Shown one piece after another: positions 8,501-18,455 of a stretch of DNA of 64,000 bases. Position 1 is the first letter of the stretch; each line of letters starts with the position of its first letter. A model generated the notes under the pieces. It worked only from the letters and a program-made list of their open reading frames with translations. It was not told the origin of the DNA and did not search any database. Origin of the DNA: Nocardioides rubriscoriae (lineage in GTDB: Bacteria; Actinomycetota; Actinomycetes; Propionibacteriales; Nocardioidaceae); assembly GCF_008087085.1 (NCBI RefSeq), contig NZ_VIYJ01000001.1, positions 620,001 through 684,000 of the forward strand, written 5' to 3'. The position numbers and the translations under genes were made by a program.

Positions 8501-8535
8501 ACGACGGCCCGTCGCCAGGGGCGACGGGCCGGTCG
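8501..8535. terminator. Bidirectional hairpin between ArsA pair and whiB
   Basis: An 11-bp perfect stem (GGCCCGTCGCC / GGCGACGGGCC) with a 3-nt loop at 8506-8530 is extended by ACGAC/GTCGT after a one-base bulge. It lies between two convergent genes and has no T-run, as is common in high-G+C actinobacteria. Confidence 0.6.
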
Positions 8536-8557
8536 TGGGGTGGTGCTCACACGGTGC

Positions 8558-8848
8558 TCAGACGGTGACGGACTCGCGGGTGGAGGCGTCGCGGCGGGCG
8601 GTCTCGAGGAGCTCGCGCCACGAGGCGGTGGGCCGGCGGCGCAGCAGCGCGCGGCGCTCACGCTCGGTCATGCCGCCCCAGACGCCCCACTCGATCTGGT
8701 TGTCCAGCGCCTCGGCGAGGCACTCGGTGCGCACGGGGCACCCCTGGCACAGCGTCTTGGCCTTGTTCTGCTCGGCGCCACGGACGAAGAGCTTGTCCGG
8801 CTGCTCGGCCTTGCAGGCGGCGCGAGGCGCCCAGTCTTCAACCCACAT
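8558..8848 (-). CDS. whiB4: WhiB-family Fe-S transcription factor (WhiB4/WblA type)
   Basis: A 96-residue WhiB protein. The four cluster-ligand cysteines are C12, C34, C37 and C43 (AAC, LCQGC, TEC), followed by the turn GVWGG (55-59) and a basic C-terminal tail (ERERRALLRRRP) that binds DNA. Position next to a ponA2-like gene and an ArsA-like pair is that of M. tuberculosis whiB4 and Streptomyces wblA (neighbourhood recalled, not searched). WhiB4 responds to O2/NO and redox stress; WblA controls development and antibiotic production. The start MWVEDWAPRAAC is preceded by GGGGA about nine bases upstream; an in-frame extension upstream has no WhiB similarity. Unlike many neighbours it appears to have a long leader. 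Confidence 0.93.
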   Translation of the reverse strand: MWVEDWAPRAACKAEQPDKLFVRGAEQNKAKTLCQGCPVRTECLAEALDNQIEWGVWGGMTERERRALLRRRPTASWRELLETARRDASTRESVTV

Positions 8849-9055
8849 GATGATGTCCCCACATCTTTGATAGAGAGATCCGCATCCCCATGACGCCGAC
8901 CCGTCCCCGTAACAGGTTCCAAGGTAAAGAACCAAAGTCCTTGAGGACAGACCTCTTTCGACCCAACTTCCCTAGTCCTAAATGACTAGTCCGCTCTGAC
9001 CACCCCCCTGCTGGGGTGACGGACGCGCGAATCTGCCCGGCACGGCACCCTCACG
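8849..9055. promoter_or_regulatory. AT-rich regulatory region between whiB4 and the PBP gene
   Basis: About 200 bases without a gene, clearly richer in A+T (for example 8920-8990) than anything around it. It contains a 6-6-6 inverted repeat CTAGTC/GACTAG at 8972-8989 with an ATTTAG-type spacer. It must carry the whiB promoter, and the length implies a leader of up to about 100 bases. No exact -10/-35 pair can be chosen with confidence. Confidence 0.5.
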
Positions 9056-9061
9056 TACATT
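9056..9061 (+). promoter_or_regulatory. -10 box of the PBP gene (leaderless)
   Basis: TACATT, seven bases before the GTG chosen as the start of the penicillin-binding protein gene. It overlaps the alternative upstream TTG codon, which argues against that TTG. Confidence 0.5.
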
Positions 9062-9068
9062 GGGCTCC

Positions 9069-11297
9069 GTGTCCAGGCCCAGGTCAGAGCGTCCTCGAGC
9101 CACGACCGTCCTCTCGCACCTCGCAGTGATGGTCGTCGTCTCGGTCGTCCTCGGTGTCGTCGTGTCCGGTCTCGCCATCCCGTTCGCCGGGGTGCTCGGC
9201 TTCGCGACCCGCAGCACCGCCGAGGCCACCGACGACCTGCCCCTCGAGCTCGAGACCAGGCTGCTGCCGCAGAAGACCACGATCTTCGCCAGCGACGGCA
9301 GCGTGCTGGCCACCGTCTACGACCAGAACCGCATCGTCGTCTCGCTCGACCAGATCTCGCGCACCATGGTCGAGGCCCTGGTGTCGATCGAGGACTACCG
9401 CTTCTACGAGCACGGCGCGATCGACCTCAAGGGCACCGCCCGCGCCCTGGTCACCAACCTCGGCTCGGGCGGCGTCGTCCAGGGCGGGTCGTCGATCACC
9501 CAGCAGCTGGTCAAGCAGACCCTGCTCAACGCCGCCAAGACCAAGAAGCAGCGCGCGGCGGTCACCGACGACACCTACGCCCGCAAGATCAAGGAGCTGC
9601 GCTACGCGATCGCCCTGGAGAAGAAGCACTCCAAGGACTGGATCCTCGAGCGCTACCTCAACACCGTCTACTTCGGTGACGGCGCCTACGGCATCCAGGC
9701 GGCGGCCAAGCACTACTTCGACGTCAACGCCCGCAACCTCAACCTCAACCAGTCCGCCATCCTCGCGGGCCTGGTGCAGAACCCCACGGGCTTCGACCCC
9801 ACCAACCACCCCGACCGGGCCCTCGACCGCCGCGACGTCGTGCTCGACCGGATGGCCCAGCTCAACGTCATCACCCAGGACAAGGCCGACGCCGTCAAGG
9901 CGCGGGGCCTCAAGCTCGACCCGCAACCCAGCGACAACGGGTGCATCAACAGCCGGGCACCGTTCTTCTGCAACTACGCCATCGAGTACCTGCTCAAGGA
10001 CAAGGCCCTGGGTCGCAACGAGGAGGAGCGCGAGCGCCTCATCAAGTCCGGCGGGCTGAAGATCTACACGACCATCGACCTGGCCGACCAGAAGGCCGCC
10101 GACGACGCCGTGAAGGCCAACGTCCGCGCCACCGACCAGGCGATCGGCGCGCTCGCGATGGTCGAGCCCGGCACCGGCGAGGTCAAGGCGATCGCGCAGT
10201 CGCGGCCGATGGGCGAGAAGAAGAACCTCGGGCAGACCTACCTCAACTACGTCGTGCCCTCGCAGTACGGCGACTCCAACGGCTTCCAGGCCGGCTCGAC
10301 GTTCAAGGCGTTCGTGTTGGCCGACGCGATCGAGAAGGGCACCCCGCTCAACGAGGTGCTGCCGTCCCCCAACGGCCCGATCACGCTGCAGGAGGAGGAC
10401 TACCAGACCTGCGGCGACAAGCCCTACGGCTACGGCGAGTTCCCCATGGCCAACTCCGTGCAGTCCAGAGGCGTCGAGAACCTCTACACCGGCACCCGCA
10501 ACTCGATCAACACGTTCTTCTTCAACCTCGAGAAGCAGACCGGCATCTGTGACCCCTACGAGCTGGCGCGGTCGATGGGCGTACGGCTGACCTGCCCTAC
10601 GGCCGACTCCTGCCCCGGGGTCTCACCGGAGCGGGTCCCCACCTTCACCCTCGGCGTGGCCGACGTGAGCCCGCTCGAGATGGCCGAGGCCTACGCTACC
10701 TTCGCCGCCCGCGGCAACCACTGCGTCGCGCGGCCGGTCACCTCGATCGAGGACGCCAACGGCACCCTCCTCAAGGAGTACCCCGCCCGCTGCTCGCAGG
10801 TGATGTCGACCTCGACCGCCGACGCGGTCAACGACATCCTGACCGGCGTCATCGAGGGCGGCTTCGCCTCCGCGCAGTACCTCGGGATCCCGGCCGCCGG
10901 CAAGACCGGCACGACCGGCACCACCGAGTCCTCCCCCGCCGTGTGGTTCATGGGCTACACCCCGCAGCTCGCCACCGCCGCGATGATCGCCGGCGCCAAC
11001 GACTTCGGCACCCCGATCGGCCTCGACGGCCAGGTCATCAACGGCGTGACCGTCAGCGCGTCCGGGTCCGGCCTGGCCGCGCCCATGTGGGGCGACGCGA
11101 TGAAGGCGATCGTCGCTGCCGGCGGGATCGACTACGAGGACTTCGTGGCCCCCGTCGACGTGCCGGGCTACGGCGCGACCAGCGTCTACGTCGCCCCGCC
11201 GCCCAGCAGCGGCGGCGACGGTGGCGGTGGCAACGATGGCGGCAACGGCAACGGCAACGGCGGCGGGAACGGCAACGGCGGCCGCGGTCGCCGCTAA
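9069..11297 (+). CDS. ponA2: Class A penicillin-binding protein (bifunctional transglycosylase/transpeptidase, PonA2-like)
   Basis: A 742-residue protein with one N-terminal membrane helix (about residues 15-45). The glycosyltransferase (GT51) domain follows: EDYRFYEHGAID with catalytic E108, GGSSITQQLVKQ, and RKIKELRYAIALEKKHSKD... ERYLNTVYFG. The transpeptidase domain has SxxK at S410-K413 (GSTFKAF), SxN at 479-481 (SIN) and KTG at 612-614. It polymerises and crosslinks peptidoglycan outside the membrane. The last 40 residues are a low-complexity Gly/Asn tail ending RGRR. No PASTA domain is seen, unlike M. tuberculosis PonA2. It starts at GTG 9069, seven bases after a TACATT box, and is divergent from whiB4. 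Confidence 0.94.
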   Translation: MSRPRSERPRATTVLSHLAVMVVVSVVLGVVVSGLAIPFAGVLGFATRSTAEATDDLPLELETRLLPQKTTIFASDGSVLATVYDQNRIVVSLDQISRTMVEALVSIEDYRFYEHGAIDLKGTARALVTNLGSGGVVQGGSSITQQLVKQTLLNAAKTKKQRAAVTDDTYARKIKELRYAIALEKKHSKDWILERYLNTVYFGDGAYGIQAAAKHYFDVNARNLNLNQSAILAGLVQNPTGFDPTNHPDRALDRRDVVLDRMAQLNVITQDKADAVKARGLKLDPQPSDNGCINSRAPFFCNYAIEYLLKDKALGRNEEERERLIKSGGLKIYTTIDLADQKAADDAVKANVRATDQAIGALAMVEPGTGEVKAIAQSRPMGEKKNLGQTYLNYVVPSQYGDSNGFQAGSTFKAFVLADAIEKGTPLNEVLPSPNGPITLQEEDYQTCGDKPYGYGEFPMANSVQSRGVENLYTGTRNSINTFFFNLEKQTGICDPYELARSMGVRLTCPTADSCPGVSPERVPTFTLGVADVSPLEMAEAYATFAARGNHCVARPVTSIEDANGTLLKEYPARCSQVMSTSTADAVNDILTGVIEGGFASAQYLGIPAAGKTGTTGTTESSPAVWFMGYTPQLATAAMIAGANDFGTPIGLDGQVINGVTVSASGSGLAAPMWGDAMKAIVAAGGIDYEDFVAPVDVPGYGATSVYVAPPPSSGGDGGGGNDGGNGNGNGGGNGNGGRGRR

Positions 11298-11307
11298 GGC
11301 CTGAGGC

Positions 11308-11766
11308 TCAGCCGAGCTGGCGGCGTACCTCGGCGGCGACGGCACCGCCGTCGGCGCGTCCCTTGACCTGGGGCTGGACGACGCCCATGACCTTGCCCAT
11401 GGCGCGCATGCCCTCACCGGCCGCGCCAGTCTGCTCGACCGCGGCGGTGACGATCCGGGCGATCTCGTCGGCGGTGAGCTGCTCGGGCAGGTAGCGGGCG
11501 ATCACCTCGGCCTCGGCGCGCTCCTTGTCTGCGCTCTCGGCCCGGCCGCCCTCCTCGAAGGCGGTGGCGGCCTCGCGGCGGCGCTTTGCCTCGCTGGTGA
11601 GCACGGTGAGGACCTCCTCGTCGCTGAGCTCGCGCGCCTGCGTGCCCGAGACCTCGGCGTTGGTGACCGACGTCAGCACCATCCGCAGGGTCGAGGAGGT
11701 CAGCGTGTCGCGAGCCTTCATCGCAGTCGTGAGGTCGGCGCGCAGCTGCTCCTTGAGGGTGGTCAT
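11308..11766 (-). CDS. GatB/YqeY domain protein
   Basis: A 152-residue YqeY-like protein: MTTLKEQLRADLTTAMKARD, then EAKRRREAATAFEEGGR, EVIARYLPEQLTADEI and VMGVVQPQVKGRADGGAVAAEVRRQL. This is the helical C-terminal domain of the GatB amidotransferase subunit as a stand-alone protein. In GatB the domain contacts tRNA; the role of free YqeY is not settled. The start at 11766 is chosen because CACAAT lies seven bases upstream, in leaderless spacing; an ATG three codons earlier is possible. It is convergent with the PBP gene and divergent from the phosphoesterase gene with almost no gap. Confidence 0.88.
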   Translation of the reverse strand: MTTLKEQLRADLTTAMKARDTLTSSTLRMVLTSVTNAEVSGTQARELSDEEVLTVLTSEAKRRREAATAFEEGGRAESADKERAEAEVIARYLPEQLTADEIARIVTAAVEQTGAAGEGMRAMGKVMGVVQPQVKGRADGGAVAAEVRRQLG

Positions 11767-11792
11767 GCCGGTCATTGTGGCAGCCTGGGGCC

Positions 11793-12725
11793 GTGTCTCC
11801 GACCGGGTTGCTCGTCCGCTCCGCCGCTGCGGCCACCCTGGCCGGGGCCGCCGTCACGGCGTACGCCGCCCGGGAGGCCCGCCAGTACACGTTGCGCCGC
11901 GTCGAGGTGCCCCTGCTGCCGCCGGGTGCCCGCTCTATGCGGGTGCTGCACGTCAGCGACCTGCACATGACGCCCGGCCAGCGCCGCAAGCAGGAGTGGG
12001 TGCGCGGCCTGGCCGCCCTCGAGCCCGACCTGGTCATCGACACCGGCGACAACCTCTCGCACCGCGACGCCGTGCCGGTCGTCTGCGACGCCCTCGGAGC
12101 GCTGCTCGATGTGCCGGGCGTGTTCGTGCACGGCTCCAACGACTACTTCGAGCCGACGCTGCGCAACCCGCTGCGCTACCTGCTGCCCGACGACGGCCGG
12201 CGCCACACCGAGTCGCCGCAGCTGCCGTGGCCCGAGCTGACCCGACGCTTCACCGACGCGGGATGGCGCGACCTGACCAACCGCCGCGCCACCGTCACCG
12301 TCGGCGACCTCACGATCGCCTTCGCCGGCGTCGACGACCCGCACCTGTCCTACGACCGGCTCGACGAGGTCGCAGGACCTGCCGACCCGGCGGCCGACGT
12401 GCGGCTGGGGGTCGCCCACGCGCCGTACCTGCGGGTCCTCGACCAGTACGCCGCCGACGGCTACGACGCGATCGTGGCCGGCCACACCCACGGCGGCCAG
12501 GTGTGCCTGCCGGGCGGTCGCGCGCTCACGACCAACTGCGACCTCGAGCCCGCCCGGGCCCGCGGCCTGCACCGCCACCCCGCCGACTCCCACGACGGCG
12601 ACCCGGGCTCGGCGTGGCTGCACGTGTCGGCGGGCCTGGGCACCAACCCCTACGTCCGCCTGCGACTGGCGTGCCGTCCCGAGGCGACCCTGCTGACGCT
12701 CGTCGCGCGGGCACCGCAGGGGTGA
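11793..12725 (+). CDS. Membrane-associated metallophosphoesterase (YkuE/Rv3683-like)
   Basis: A 310-residue calcineurin-like phosphoesterase. The metal ligand motifs are all present: HVSDLHM (DxH), DLVIDTGDN (GDx), HGSNDYF (replacing the usual GNHD), VAHAP and AGHTHGGQ (GHxH). A hydrophobic N-terminal helix (GLLVRSAAAATLAGAAVTAYAA) should hold it on the membrane. Homologues are UDP-diacylglucosamine-type or unspecific phosphodiesterases; the substrate is not predictable. The gene completes the block shared with mycobacterial Rv3677-Rv3683. The start is taken as GTG; a TTG six codons upstream is possible. Confidence 0.88.
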   Translation: MSPTGLLVRSAAAATLAGAAVTAYAAREARQYTLRRVEVPLLPPGARSMRVLHVSDLHMTPGQRRKQEWVRGLAALEPDLVIDTGDNLSHRDAVPVVCDALGALLDVPGVFVHGSNDYFEPTLRNPLRYLLPDDGRRHTESPQLPWPELTRRFTDAGWRDLTNRRATVTVGDLTIAFAGVDDPHLSYDRLDEVAGPADPAADVRLGVAHAPYLRVLDQYAADGYDAIVAGHTHGGQVCLPGGRALTTNCDLEPARARGLHRHPADSHDGDPGSAWLHVSAGLGTNPYVRLRLACRPEATLLTLVARAPQG

Positions 12726-12731
12726 TACCGA

Positions 12732-12762
12732 TTGCCGGCGCGGCGCCGCGCTCGGGTATGCT
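12732..12762 (+). promoter_or_regulatory. Promoter of tRNA-Pro
   Basis: TTGCCG at 12732-12737 and TATGCT at 12757-12762 with a 19-bp spacer, about 36 bases upstream of the mature tRNA. It is one of the few recognisable -35/-10 pairs in the window. Confidence 0.5.
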
Positions 12763-12798
12763 CCAGTGCTTGTGAGCCGACTCCGGTCGGTGCACGTT

Positions 12799-12872
<74 letters not shown>

Positions 12873-12887
12873 CTCTTCACCACATGT

Positions 12888-12917
12888 CGACCCCGACCGG
12901 TTCACCGGTCGGGGTCG
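12888..12917 (+). terminator. Terminator of tRNA-Pro
   Basis: A perfect 13-bp stem (CGACCCCGACCGG / CCGGTCGGGGTCG) with loop TTCA, starting 16 bases after the tRNA and followed by CTGGTTT. The same CCCCGACCG core is used by the tRNA-Ser(CGA) terminator. Confidence 0.8.
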
Positions 12918-12943
12918 CTGGTTTCCGTGCCAGACTGGACGCC

Positions 12944-13624
12944 ATGGCCGACGATGACGACGACCGCCCGAGCCTGCAGGCACCCCAGTTGTTCGGCCGC
13001 CGCCGCGCGGCCCGCACACCGGCCCCAGCGGCTTCGTCGGCCCCCGCGGACGCGGTGACCGAGCCGCAGCCGCAGTTCGAGGACGTCGGCGACCCGACGG
13101 CGGTCCTGCCCGCGGCGCCCGAGCCCGCCCGACGACCCCGCAAGGCCCGGCGTACCGGGGGCGTCGACGTCGCCGACGCCCCCCTCGACACCCCGACCGC
13201 CGCTCCCCGGACGCCCCGCGCTCCCCGCACTCCCCGCACCGAGCCGCTGCTCCCGGGCCGTCAGGCCGCGGCCGTGGTCGGCGTGCTGGCCGGCCTGTCC
13301 CTGGTCGGATTCACCTGGGTGGGCTTCCGGGGCTGCGAGGCACTGCGCGGCACCACCTCGTGCGGACCCGGCCCCGGCATGGCCGCCCTGGCGGTCGTCT
13401 TCGTCGCCGCCGTCGTCGTCGGCGGCCTCCTGCTGTCCTTCTTCCGCGTCCCCGACCCGGGCGCGACGAGCTTCCTCGCGATGGGCCTGACCGCGGTGTT
13501 CTGCCTGGTCTTCCTGGTCGACCACCTCGACCACTGGTCGATGGTGATCGTGATCCCTGCCCTCAGCGCCGCGACCTACCTGCTGTCGTGGTGGGTCACC
13601 ACCACCTACGTCGACACCGACTGA
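12944..13624 (+). CDS. Hypothetical membrane protein with disordered N-terminus
   Basis: A 226-residue protein. Residues 1-105 are acidic at first (MADDDDDRPSL), then rich in Pro, Ala and Arg with repeats such as PRTPRAPRTPRTEP, so they are likely disordered and cytoplasmic. Residues 108-222 hold about four membrane helices (AAAVVGVLAGLSLVGFTWVG, MAALAVVFVAAVVVGGLLL, FLAMGLTAVFCLVFLV, VIVIPALSAATYLLSWWV). A pair of cysteines (GFRGCEALRGTTSCG) lies in the first loop. The family is not recognised. Its stop lies only five bases before the first hairpin of the 114-bp repeat array. Confidence 0.75.
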   Translation: MADDDDDRPSLQAPQLFGRRRAARTPAPAASSAPADAVTEPQPQFEDVGDPTAVLPAAPEPARRPRKARRTGGVDVADAPLDTPTAAPRTPRAPRTPRTEPLLPGRQAAAVVGVLAGLSLVGFTWVGFRGCEALRGTTSCGPGPGMAALAVVFVAAVVVGGLLLSFFRVPDPGATSFLAMGLTAVFCLVFLVDHLDHWSMVIVIPALSAATYLLSWWVTTTYVDTD

Positions 13625-13625
13625 G

Positions 13626-14221
13626 GGCCGGCGCCGTCCGGGCCGGGGCCGTTCAGAGCCCCGGTCGGCGGCGCCAGGGTGCCGGTCAGGCCCGCCGACG
13701 CAGGCCGGCGGCAGCGATCCCAGGTGGCGCGGGACGCGGCACGGGCGCCGTCCGGGCCGGGGCCCGTCAGAGCCCCGGTCGGCGGCGCCAGGGTGCCGGT
13801 CAGGCCCGCCGACGCAGGCCGGCGGCAGCGATCCCAGGTGGCGCGGGACGCGGCACGGGCGCCGTCCGGGCCGGGCCCGTCAGAGCCCCGGTCGGCGGCG
13901 CCAGGGTGCCGGTCAGGCCCGCCGACGCAGGCCGGCGGCAGCGATCCCAGGTGGCGCGGGACGCGGCACGGGCGCCGTCCGGGCCGGGGCCGTTCAGAGC
14001 CCCGGTCGGCGGCGCCAGGGTGCCGGTCAGGCCCGCCGACGCAGGCCGGCGGCAGCGATCCCAGGTGGTGCGGGACGCGGCACGGGCGCCGTCCGGGCCG
14101 GGGCCGTTCAGAGCCCCGGTCGGAGGCGCCAGGGTGCCGGTCAGGCCCGCCGACGCAGGCCGGCGGCAGCGATCCCAGGTGGCGCGGGACGCGGCACGGG
14201 CGCCGTCCGGGCCGGGGCCGT

Positions 14222-14224
<3 letters not shown>
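13626..14224. repeat. Tandem array of five 114-bp repeats, each with a long hairpin
   Basis: The motif CAGAGCCCCGGTCGG recurs at 13654, 13768, 13881, 13995 and 14109, giving periods of 114, 113, 114 and 114 bp; a partial unit flanks each side. Units are almost identical, with only a few single-base changes. In each copy GGCGCCGTCCGGGCCGGGGC is followed by an 8-base loop (CGTTCAGA in most copies) and then GCCCCGGTCGGCGGCGCC, which pairs to an 18-bp stem with two single bulges (first hairpin 13630-13675). The array fills the whole space between two convergent genes and its last bases overlap the asd stop codon. No gene is supported here: the 113-bp unit breaks any common reading frame. Confidence 0.9.
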
Positions 14225-15382
<1,158 letters not shown>

Positions 15383-16678
15383 TCAGCGACCGGTCCCGCC
15401 GTAGACGACGGCCTCGACCTCGGTGGCGTCGAGGTCGAACGCCGTGTGGGTGGCCTGCACGGCGGCAGCCACGTCAGCCTCGTCGACGATCACGGAGATG
15501 CGGATCTCGGAGGTGGAGATCATGCCGAGGTTGACGCCGGCCTCGGCGATGGAGGAGAAGAACTTCGCGGTGACGCCCGGGTGGGAGCGCATCCCGGCAC
15601 CGATCAGCGAGACCTTGCCGATCTTGTCGTCGTAGAGCAGCGACTCGAAGCCGATGGTGGCCTGCAGCGCGGCGAGCGCGGTCATCGCGGTCTGGCCGTC
15701 GGTGCGGGGCAGGGTGAAGGAGATGTCGGTGAGGTTGGTCGCCGCCGCCGAGACGTTCTGGACAATCATGTCGAGGTTGATCTGGGCCTCGGCCAGCGCG
15801 GTGAAGATGCGTGCGGCCTCGCCGACCTTGTCGGGCACGCCGACGACGGTGATCTTGGCCTCGCTCACGTCGTGGGCGACGCCGGCGATGATCGCTTGTT
15901 CCATGCTGCTGCCCTCCTGGGCGGGGATGTCTTCGATGGAGCCGCGGACGATGGTGCCCTCGAGCTGGCTGAACGACGACCGCACGTGGATCGGGATGTC
16001 GTATCGGCGGGCGTACTCGACGCACCGCAGGTGCAGGATCTTGGACCCGCACGCGGCCAGCTCGAGCATCTCCTCGTAGGTGACGGTGTCGAGCTTGCGG
16101 GCGGCCGGGACGATGCGCGGGTCGGCGGTGAACACGCCGTCGACGTCGGTGTAGATCTCGCACACGTCGGCGTCGAGCGCCGCCGCGAGCGCGACGGCGG
16201 TGGTGTCGGTGCCGCCGCGGCCCAGCGTGGTGATCTCCTTGGTGTCCTGGGAGACGCCCTGGAAGCCGGCGACGATGACGATGTGGCCGTCGGCGATGGC
16301 CTCCTGGATGCGGCCGGGTGTGACGTCGATGATCTTGGCCTTGCCGTGCACCGAGTCGGTGATGACACCGGCCTGCGACCCGGTGAACGACCGTGCGCTG
16401 AACCCGAGGTCGGAGATCGCCATCGCGACCAGCGCCATCGAGATCCTCTCCCCGGCGGTCAGCAGCATGTCGAGCTCGCGCGCGGGGGGCAGCGGGCTCA
16501 CGGCGCGCGCCTTGTCGAGCAGCTCGTCGGTCGTGTCCCCCATGGCCGAGACGGCGACCACGACGTCGTGGCCGTCCTTCTTGGCCTCCACGATCCGTCG
16601 GGCGACCCGCTTGATCGCGTCGGGATCGGCGACGGACGAACCGCCGTACTTCTGCACGACAATGCCCACCGGGCTCAC
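15383..16678 (-). CDS. lysC: Aspartate kinase
   Basis: A 431-residue aspartokinase that phosphorylates aspartate with ATP. The kinase domain starts with [13 protein letters not shown] and has [26 protein letters not shown] and [15 protein letters not shown]. Two ACT domains follow ([31 protein letters not shown], then [32 protein letters not shown]) and should bind lysine/threonine for feedback control. Length matches the alpha subunit of Corynebacterium LysC. The start is GTG with AGGA upstream. A strong internal start gives a probable beta subunit (see the entry at 15902). Confidence 0.95.
   Translation of the reverse strand: MSPVGIVVQKYGGSSVADPDAIKRVARRIVEAKKDGHDVVVAVSAMGDTTDELLDKARAVSPLPPARELDMLLTAGERISMALVAMAISDLGFSARSFTGSQAGVITDSVHGKAKIIDVTPGRIQEAIADGHIVIVAGFQGVSQDTKEITTLGRGGTDTTAVALAAALDADVCEIYTDVDGVFTADPRIVPAARKLDTVTYEEMLELAACGSKILHLRCVEYARRYDIPIHVRSSFSQLEGTIVRGSIEDIPAQEGSSMEQAIIAGVAHDVSEAKITVVGVPDKVGEAARIFTALAEAQINLDMIVQNVSAAATNLTDISFTLPRTDGQTAMTALAALQATIGFESLLYDDKIGKVSLIGAGMRSHPGVTAKFFSSIAEAGVNLGMISTSEIRISVIVDEADVAAAVQATHTAFDLDATEVEAVVYGGTGR
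15902..15918 (-). promoter_or_regulatory. Internal ribosome site and start for a LysC beta subunit
   Basis: Within lysC, AGGAGG (15918-15913) is followed after eight bases by an in-frame ATG (15904) that begins [17 protein letters not shown]. The product would be 173 residues covering both ACT domains. Corynebacterium glutamicum makes a beta subunit of about 172 residues from the equivalent position, so an alpha2-beta2 kinase is likely. Confidence 0.75.
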
Positions 16679-16708
16679 TCCTGGATCGGGGAAGGGTTCC
16701 GGTGCTTG

Positions 16709-16714
16709 ATCCTA
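16709..16714 (-). promoter_or_regulatory. Possible -10 box of lysC
   Basis: TAGGAT on the minus strand about 30 bases before the lysC GTG and just after the stop of the DUF5063 gene. It would give lysC-asd their own promoter with a short leader containing the AGGA ribosome site. Confidence 0.4.
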
Positions 16715-16728
16715 CGGGGGGTCGGGGC

Positions 16729-17355
16729 TCAGCCCCGGCCGCTGTCCAAGACGGCCTCGGCGGCCTCGATCTGGGCCAGCTCGTCGTCGTTGTCGACGTC
16801 GAGGCGGTCGTGGGCGACCACCGACAGCAGCGCGTTGAGGGTGGCGCCGGCCAGGTTGCCCCAGTTGTTGACGTAGGAGTACTGCCACCACCACAGCGCC
16901 TCGTCGACGTTGCCCGAGCGGTAGTGGCGCAGGCCGTTCTCGAGGTCGGTCGCGATCGCGGTGAGGTCGTCGGAGAGCTGGCTGGCGACGACCTCGGGCA
17001 CGTAGGGGTCGAAGACGAAGCCGTAGGTGTCGACGTTGCCGAGCATGTCGGCCAGGCGCATCCGCAGGTCGTCGACGTCGGCCTCGGGGCCGACGTCGGG
17101 CTGGTACTCGGCGCGCGGGGTGAAGTCCTGCTGGACGCCGAGGCGCGCACCGGCCAGGAGCACCTGGCTGATCTCGAGCAGCAGCAGCGAGATCGCGCGA
17201 CTGCCGTCGGCCTCGCGGGCGATCTCGCGCAGCGCCAGCAGGAACGACGACACGGAGTCGGCGATCTGCTGGGCGAAGTCCTCGGTCTCGCCGTCGAGGG
17301 ACGGCGCGACCCCCGCGTGCGGATGGGTCCCGTCGGGGGTCAGGGGCGTGGTCAC
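16729..17355 (-). CDS. DUF5063 family protein
   Basis: A 208-residue all-helical protein. Recognisable blocks are [21 protein letters not shown] near the start, then [13 protein letters not shown], and [44 protein letters not shown] near the end, which is the conserved tryptophan-rich core of DUF5063. No enzymatic motif and no signal peptide is seen, so it is probably cytoplasmic. In actinobacteria it stands directly downstream of recR, as here, with a GTGA overlap. Function unknown. Confidence 0.8.
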   Translation of the reverse strand: MTTPLTPDGTHPHAGVAPSLDGETEDFAQQIADSVSSFLLALREIAREADGSRAISLLLLEISQVLLAGARLGVQQDFTPRAEYQPDVGPEADVDDLRMRLADMLGNVDTYGFVFDPYVPEVVASQLSDDLTAIATDLENGLRHYRSGNVDEALWWWQYSYVNNWGNLAGATLNALLSVVAHDRLDVDNDDELAQIEAAEAVLDSGRG

Positions 17356-17948
17356 GGAGCTGCCTGCCTTCCTACGAATGCTCGTCCGAGGGTCACCTCG
17401 TCGGCGTACTCGAGGTCTCCACCTACGGGCAGTCCACTCGCCAGCCGGGTGACGCGCAACCCCAGGGGTCGCAGCTGGCGGGTGAGGTAGGTCGCGGTGG
17501 CCTCGCCCTCGAGGTTGGGGTCGGTGGCGAGGATGATCTCGCCGATCTGGTCGTCGGCGAGGCGCTGGAGCAGCTCGCGGATGCGCAGCTGGTCGGGGCC
17601 GATGCCGTCGATCGGCGAGATCGCGCCGCCCAGCACGTGGTAACGGCCCTTGAACTCGCGGGTGCGCTCGATCGCCACGACGTCCTTGTACTCCTCGACC
17701 ACGCACAGCGTCGTCGGGTCACGGCGGGGGTCGGCGCAGATGCGGCACTGCTCGGCCTCGGAGACGTTGAAGCAGGTCGCGCAGAACCGCACCCGAGCCT
17801 TGACCTCGATCAGCACGTCGGCCAGGCGGCGTACGTCGGTGGGGTCGGCCTGGAGCAGGTGGAACGCGATGCGTTGGGCGCTCTTGGGACCCACGCCCGG
17901 CAACCGGCCGAGCTCGTCGATGAGGTCCTGCACCACGCCTTCGTACAC
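17352..17948 (-). CDS. recR: Recombination mediator protein RecR
   Basis: A 198-residue RecR. The helix-hairpin-helix [24 protein letters not shown] opens the protein, the zinc finger is [14 protein letters not shown] at about residues 56-71, and the TOPRIM domain has [16 protein letters not shown] and [16 protein letters not shown]. With RecO and RecF it loads RecA at gaps. The GTG start is set by a TAGGGT box six bases upstream. It heads the recR-DUF5063 pair and follows ybaB-dnaX, the classical dnaX-ybaB-recR arrangement. Confidence 0.95.
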   Translation of the reverse strand: MYEGVVQDLIDELGRLPGVGPKSAQRIAFHLLQADPTDVRRLADVLIEVKARVRFCATCFNVSEAEQCRICADPRRDPTTLCVVEEYKDVVAIERTREFKGRYHVLGGAISPIDGIGPDQLRIRELLQRLADDQIGEIILATDPNLEGEATATYLTRQLRPLGLRVTRLASGLPVGGDLEYADEVTLGRAFVGRQAAP

Positions 17949-17954
17949 GCCCTC

Positions 17955-17960
17955 ACCCTA
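17955..17960 (-). promoter_or_regulatory. -10 box of recR (leaderless)
   Basis: TAGGGT on the minus strand, six bases before the recR GTG. It suggests that recR has its own promoter in addition to read-through from ybaB. Confidence 0.5.
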
Positions 17961-18004
17961 GGGCGTCTCGGTCGCGCCCGGTCACCCCGTCGGGGCGCGG
18001 CGGC

Positions 18005-18382
18005 TCAGAAGCCGAGCGGACCGGGCGCGCCCGGTGCACCGCCACCCAGACCCGGGAGCCCGCCGCCGGCCAGCGGGCCGAGCGCCTGGGCGGCCGCCTC
18101 GTCGGCGCGGCCCTTGGCGTCGCGGTAGGCCGCGACGATGACGTCGCCGAGGTCGGCCAGCGACTCGGCGTCGTTGCCATCGACCGAGCCGGGCGTGATG
18201 TCGATGCCGAGCAGGTCGCCGGTGCCGGACACCTTGACCGTCACCCCGGCCACGCTGCCCTCGACCACGGTCTCGGCGAGCTGCTCCTGGGCCGCCATGA
18301 GCTGGGCCTGCATGGCCTCGGCCTGCTGCAACAGGGCGTTCATGTCGAAGCCGCCGTCGGCGCCGAACGGGTTGGTGGTCAT
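18005..18382 (-). CDS. ybaB: YbaB/EbfC nucleoid-associated protein
   Basis: A 125-residue protein with the YbaB core: MNALLQQAEAMQAQLMAAQEQLAETVVEGSVAGVTVKVSGTGDLLGIDITPG and SLADLGDVIVAAYRDAKGRADE. It forms dimers that bind DNA. The N-terminal 12 residues and a Gly/Pro-rich tail (GGGLPGLGGGAPGAPGPLGF) are typical actinobacterial additions. GGAAGG lies about eight bases before the ATG. Its place between dnaX and recR is conserved. Confidence 0.92.
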   Translation of the reverse strand: MTTNPFGADGGFDMNALLQQAEAMQAQLMAAQEQLAETVVEGSVAGVTVKVSGTGDLLGIDITPGSVDGNDAESLADLGDVIVAAYRDAKGRADEAAAQALGPLAGGGLPGLGGGAPGAPGPLGF

Positions 18383-18455
18383 GGGGTGGGCCTTCCGGTC
18401 GGGGTCTGGGTGTGCGGGGCGTGCTGGTCGTGCTGGACGTGCAGGGGGTCGGCGG

